64,000 bases of DNA, taken from the NCBI GenBank assembly GCA_023630585.1, contig CM042555.1, positions 10,570,001-10,634,000 on the forward strand, given 5' to 3'. The translations under genes and the position numbers were made by a program. Positions 61,454 through 64,000 of the stretch are shown piece after piece (within the stretch, counting starts at the first letter, position 1; the number at the start of each line of letters is the position of its first letter). Below the pieces are notes generated by a model. That model was not told the DNA's origin. It did no database searches and saw only the letters and a list, made by a program, of their open reading frames with translations. This stretch comes from Cranoglanis bouderius. Its lineage: Eukaryota > Chordata > Actinopteri > Siluriformes > Cranoglanididae.

Positions 61454-62861
61454 CGCTCGATGATTTTCATGCTTTGTCAAGCCAGAAAATCTCCATTAAT
61501 TCCAAACAGATCTAGAAATTGCACAGAATCCGAGTGAAAGACTTCGCTTTCCAGACCATTGGATTCATTATATAAGTGGTTTGAGAAGCTTGTCGTGATT
61601 GACTTAACTGTTTATAGCAAGTCCGGTAAAGAGAGGCAGATTATCGCAGCAAGTAATTAAGGTTACACATGCCAACATACACAGACATATACAAAACACA
61701 TGCACACACTGTTAACACAAGTCTTACAAACACCAATCCTGTGATATACAAGCTAATTAGACTACCTAGCATTTAAGAAATGCTAATCTAAAACTCTTTA
61801 TAGCACACACATTACCTACCTGCACTAGTAGTTTCCGCACTAATATAACTACTAAAGGAATATTTTATGCAGTTTTGCCTTTACTGCAAACTTAGCTGAT
61901 CAGACAAGATTTGTTTGGTGTCCAAGGCTTGCTTTATTGGTTTTGTACTGAAGCTACAAGCCTAAATTAGCAAACAAGTAATGGAAGCCTATAGCTGTTA
62001 GCATCATGTAGCCTGCATATCTAAATCTCAGACACACACAGCTCAGAACCATGCGAAAGTTGTTCAGTATCGCAAATACGTTTGCTTATATTGTTTCTGA
62101 TACTGTATAAAGCAATGTTATCTCTAAAAATAGATAAGAGAAAGTAGCATTGGTTTAAAAACAAAAAGAAGAAAAAACAGTAATAGCACCCATATTGAAG
62201 CCAAACTCCTAAAGACTGTATTCTGACACAAAAATTCTCCTCTTATTTAGATTTAAACCAGAATTCAGAAATCAAAATTTTCCTTTTATATTCGACAGAT
62301 TTGTGAACAACAAAAATCACACTGAATCAGACATTTTCTATCTTATTAACTTGAAGAGAAAATCAGTGAATGACTGTTTACATCTGCTATAACATAAGTG
62401 ATAACAGGAACTTCTTTTGTAGATTTTCCACAAATGTAACCTGATTAAATATATGACTTGACTTGACTCTTTAATAAATAAAATAAAATAAAAAAAAATT
62501 AAGTGCAACAATGGCAAATTGTTGCTGTATAAAACGAATAAAACACTATGGGATGTGCTGTTATAACAACATAAAAAATGTCTTGCTGCATTGCATAAAC
62601 ACATCATTGAATATTTTCCTGTACCAGAACACCCCTTACTTAATGTACCCACAAGGGTAAATGGACGGAGTATGAGGGAGTGTAAGATGCACAGGGAGGC
62701 TGAGAGTGAGCTGTGGCTGTGTCTTGCCCTCCAGCAGTTCCCTCAGATTGGCTCTAATAGTCCAGTCCTGAGGGTTGAGCACAACCCTGCTAATGCTCAC
62801 TCCCCTACTGAGAGCATGCCAGACAGCCCAGTGAGTGGTCTCTCATGCACACACATTTAGA

Positions 62862-62912
<51 letters not shown>

Positions 62913-63330
62913 CTTATATTTGAATACACAATGAATACACCAGAACCAGGACCTGCTGCTATTGTTTTCAACACATAGTGAATTCCATAGACAGTTCTGC
63001 AGCGATGTAATGTATTTCAAGGACTTCATGTCTCCAGTGTGAGGTTTTCCTACACTAACAGGGTTATGAGGAAGTCATTGCGAGCTGGAGGAGGTTTCTT
63101 TGCTTCATTACTCTCCTTGCATGCCAGGACCCTCTGCGCGTATGTGTTAACTGGGCCGCTGCATTCATCATAGAGCTCCTGATCTGAGTAGAGACCCACA
63201 GGACCTGCCCGCTCCCTCGGGAAAACATGATTTGAAGTCTGTTTTCAGACCGGGGTAGCAGAAAACTGCTTGGGTCTGGTCTTGTAGGTTTGCTCTCATT
63301 GCACATCTGTACACTTAGACTTCTCAAAGT
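60986..63330. other. No gene recognised; two (CA)n arrays
   Basis: CA arrays lie at 61419-61451 and 62867-62909. The block 62620-62850 is high in complexity and has an 89-codon plus frame without any recognised domain. The block 63060-63300 is similar. Confidence 0.45.
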
Positions 63331-63332
63331 TT

Positions 63333-63472
<140 letters not shown>

Positions 63473-64000
63473 CAGTGGGGGAAAAAAGTATTTGATCCCC
63501 TGCTGATTTTGTACGTTTGCCCACTGACAAAGAAATGATCAGTCTATAATTTTAATGGTAGGTGTATTTTAACAGTGAGAAACAGAATAACAACAAAAAA
63601 AAACTCCAGAAAAACGCATTTCAAATAAGTTATAAATCGATTTGCATTTTAATGAGGGAAATAAGTATTTGATCCCCTATCAATCAGCAAGATTTCTGGC
63701 TCCCAGGTGTCTTTTACACAGGTAATGAGCTGAGATTAGGAGCACTTTCTTAAAGGGAGTGCTCCTAATCTCAGTTTGTTACCTGTAAAAAGACACCTGT
63801 CCACAGAAGCAATCAATCAATCAGATTCCAAACTCTCCACCATGGCCACGACCAAACAGCTGTCCAAGGATGTCAGGGACAAGATTGTAGACCTACACAA
63901 GGCTGGAATGGGCTACAAGACCATCGCCAAGCAGCTTGGTAAGAAGGTGACAACAGTTGGTGCGATTATTCGCACATGGAAGAAACTGTCAGTCTCCCTG
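63473..64000 (+). mobile_element. Tc1-like transposon D, 5' part (cut by window edge)
   Basis: Begins CAGTGGGGGAAAAAAGTATT right after TA of the AT array. The left terminal repeat matches element C. The leader contains a palindrome at about 63704-63807: CAGGTGTCTTTTACACAGG and GAGCTGAGATTAGGAGCAC pair with GTGCTCCTAATCTCAG and CCTGTAAAAAGACACCTG. Element C has only one arm of it. Confidence 0.92.
63842..64000 (+). pseudogene. Tc1 transposase of element D, N-terminus, probable frameshift near the edge
   Basis: The ATG at 63842 opens [20 protein letters not shown] and GMGYKTIAKQLGKKVTTVGA, then IIRTWKK, the paired-like helix-turn-helix region of the DD34E family. The two lesions of element C in this region are absent here. 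Against element C, ten bases are missing after GGAAGAAAC (about 63982). That would put the visible tail LSVSL out of frame with the family's TVS.. text. The remainder lies beyond the window, so whether the gene is dead rests on this one indel. Confidence 0.8.

Noticed and set aside
62591..62860. 89-codon open frame, plus strand, of fairly even composition
   Set aside because: No splice sites in register, no recognised domain and no second supporting frame. Left as an unassigned block.

Overview
This 64 kb window looks like vertebrate, specifically teleost, genomic DNA. It is almost entirely intron. Three short exons on the minus strand, at 35248-35342, 2852-2937 and 1865-2005, translate without a break into the N-lobe and hinge of the brain-selective serine/threonine kinase BRSK2 (SAD-A family). 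Splice phases and GT/AG sites agree at all three. Transcription runs from right to left. The start codon and first coding exon are not visible and probably lie beyond position 64000. The exon that opens with the HRD catalytic loop should lie to the left of position 1. One intron spans 2938-35247, about 32.3 kb. The DNA from 35343 to the right edge is a further intron of at least 28.6 kb, or 5' flank.

The introns are packed with transposable elements typical of bony fish. (1) There are many Tc1/mariner elements of different families. Two are nearly identical full-length copies with 202-bp terminal inverted repeats (16072-17574 and 24100-25621). A full-length but broken DD34E copy lies at 54036-55565, and a relative is cut by the right edge (63473-64000). 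Others are older, truncated or internally deleted (1053-1348, 5008-6006, 20328-21530, 26066-26590, 49545-50807, 55574-56468, 60466-60983, 41385-41800). (2) A decayed PIF/Harbinger element lies at 38649-39490. (3) An L2-type LINE 3' end is interrupted by an L1-type LINE 3' end (46780-48140). (4) tRNA-headed SINEs occur at 9148, 11621, 15741, 29045, 36287 and 59866, with a second SINE family at 28575 and 18225. (5) Several MITE-like or unclassified interspersed repeats are present, some in two or three copies. (6) There are many long dinucleotide arrays.

No second host gene, functional tRNA, rRNA, CRISPR array or operon-type system was recognised. Most open reading frames are repeats read through (CA, GA and AT runs) or transposon fragments. 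No transposase that can be read end to end is intact: each shows a stop, a frameshift or a deletion. The teleost assignment rests on the Tc1, SINE and MITE repertoire. An ostariophysan such as a catfish is a guess from repeat style only.

No convincing new biological system was found. The more interesting observations are the very similar Tc1 pair 8 kb apart, two Tc1 families abutting through an 8-bp TATATATA spacer, the nested LINEs, complementary TG and CA arrays inside an 846-bp brsk2 intron, and an unclassified repeat (40447-41370) with a decayed coding segment.
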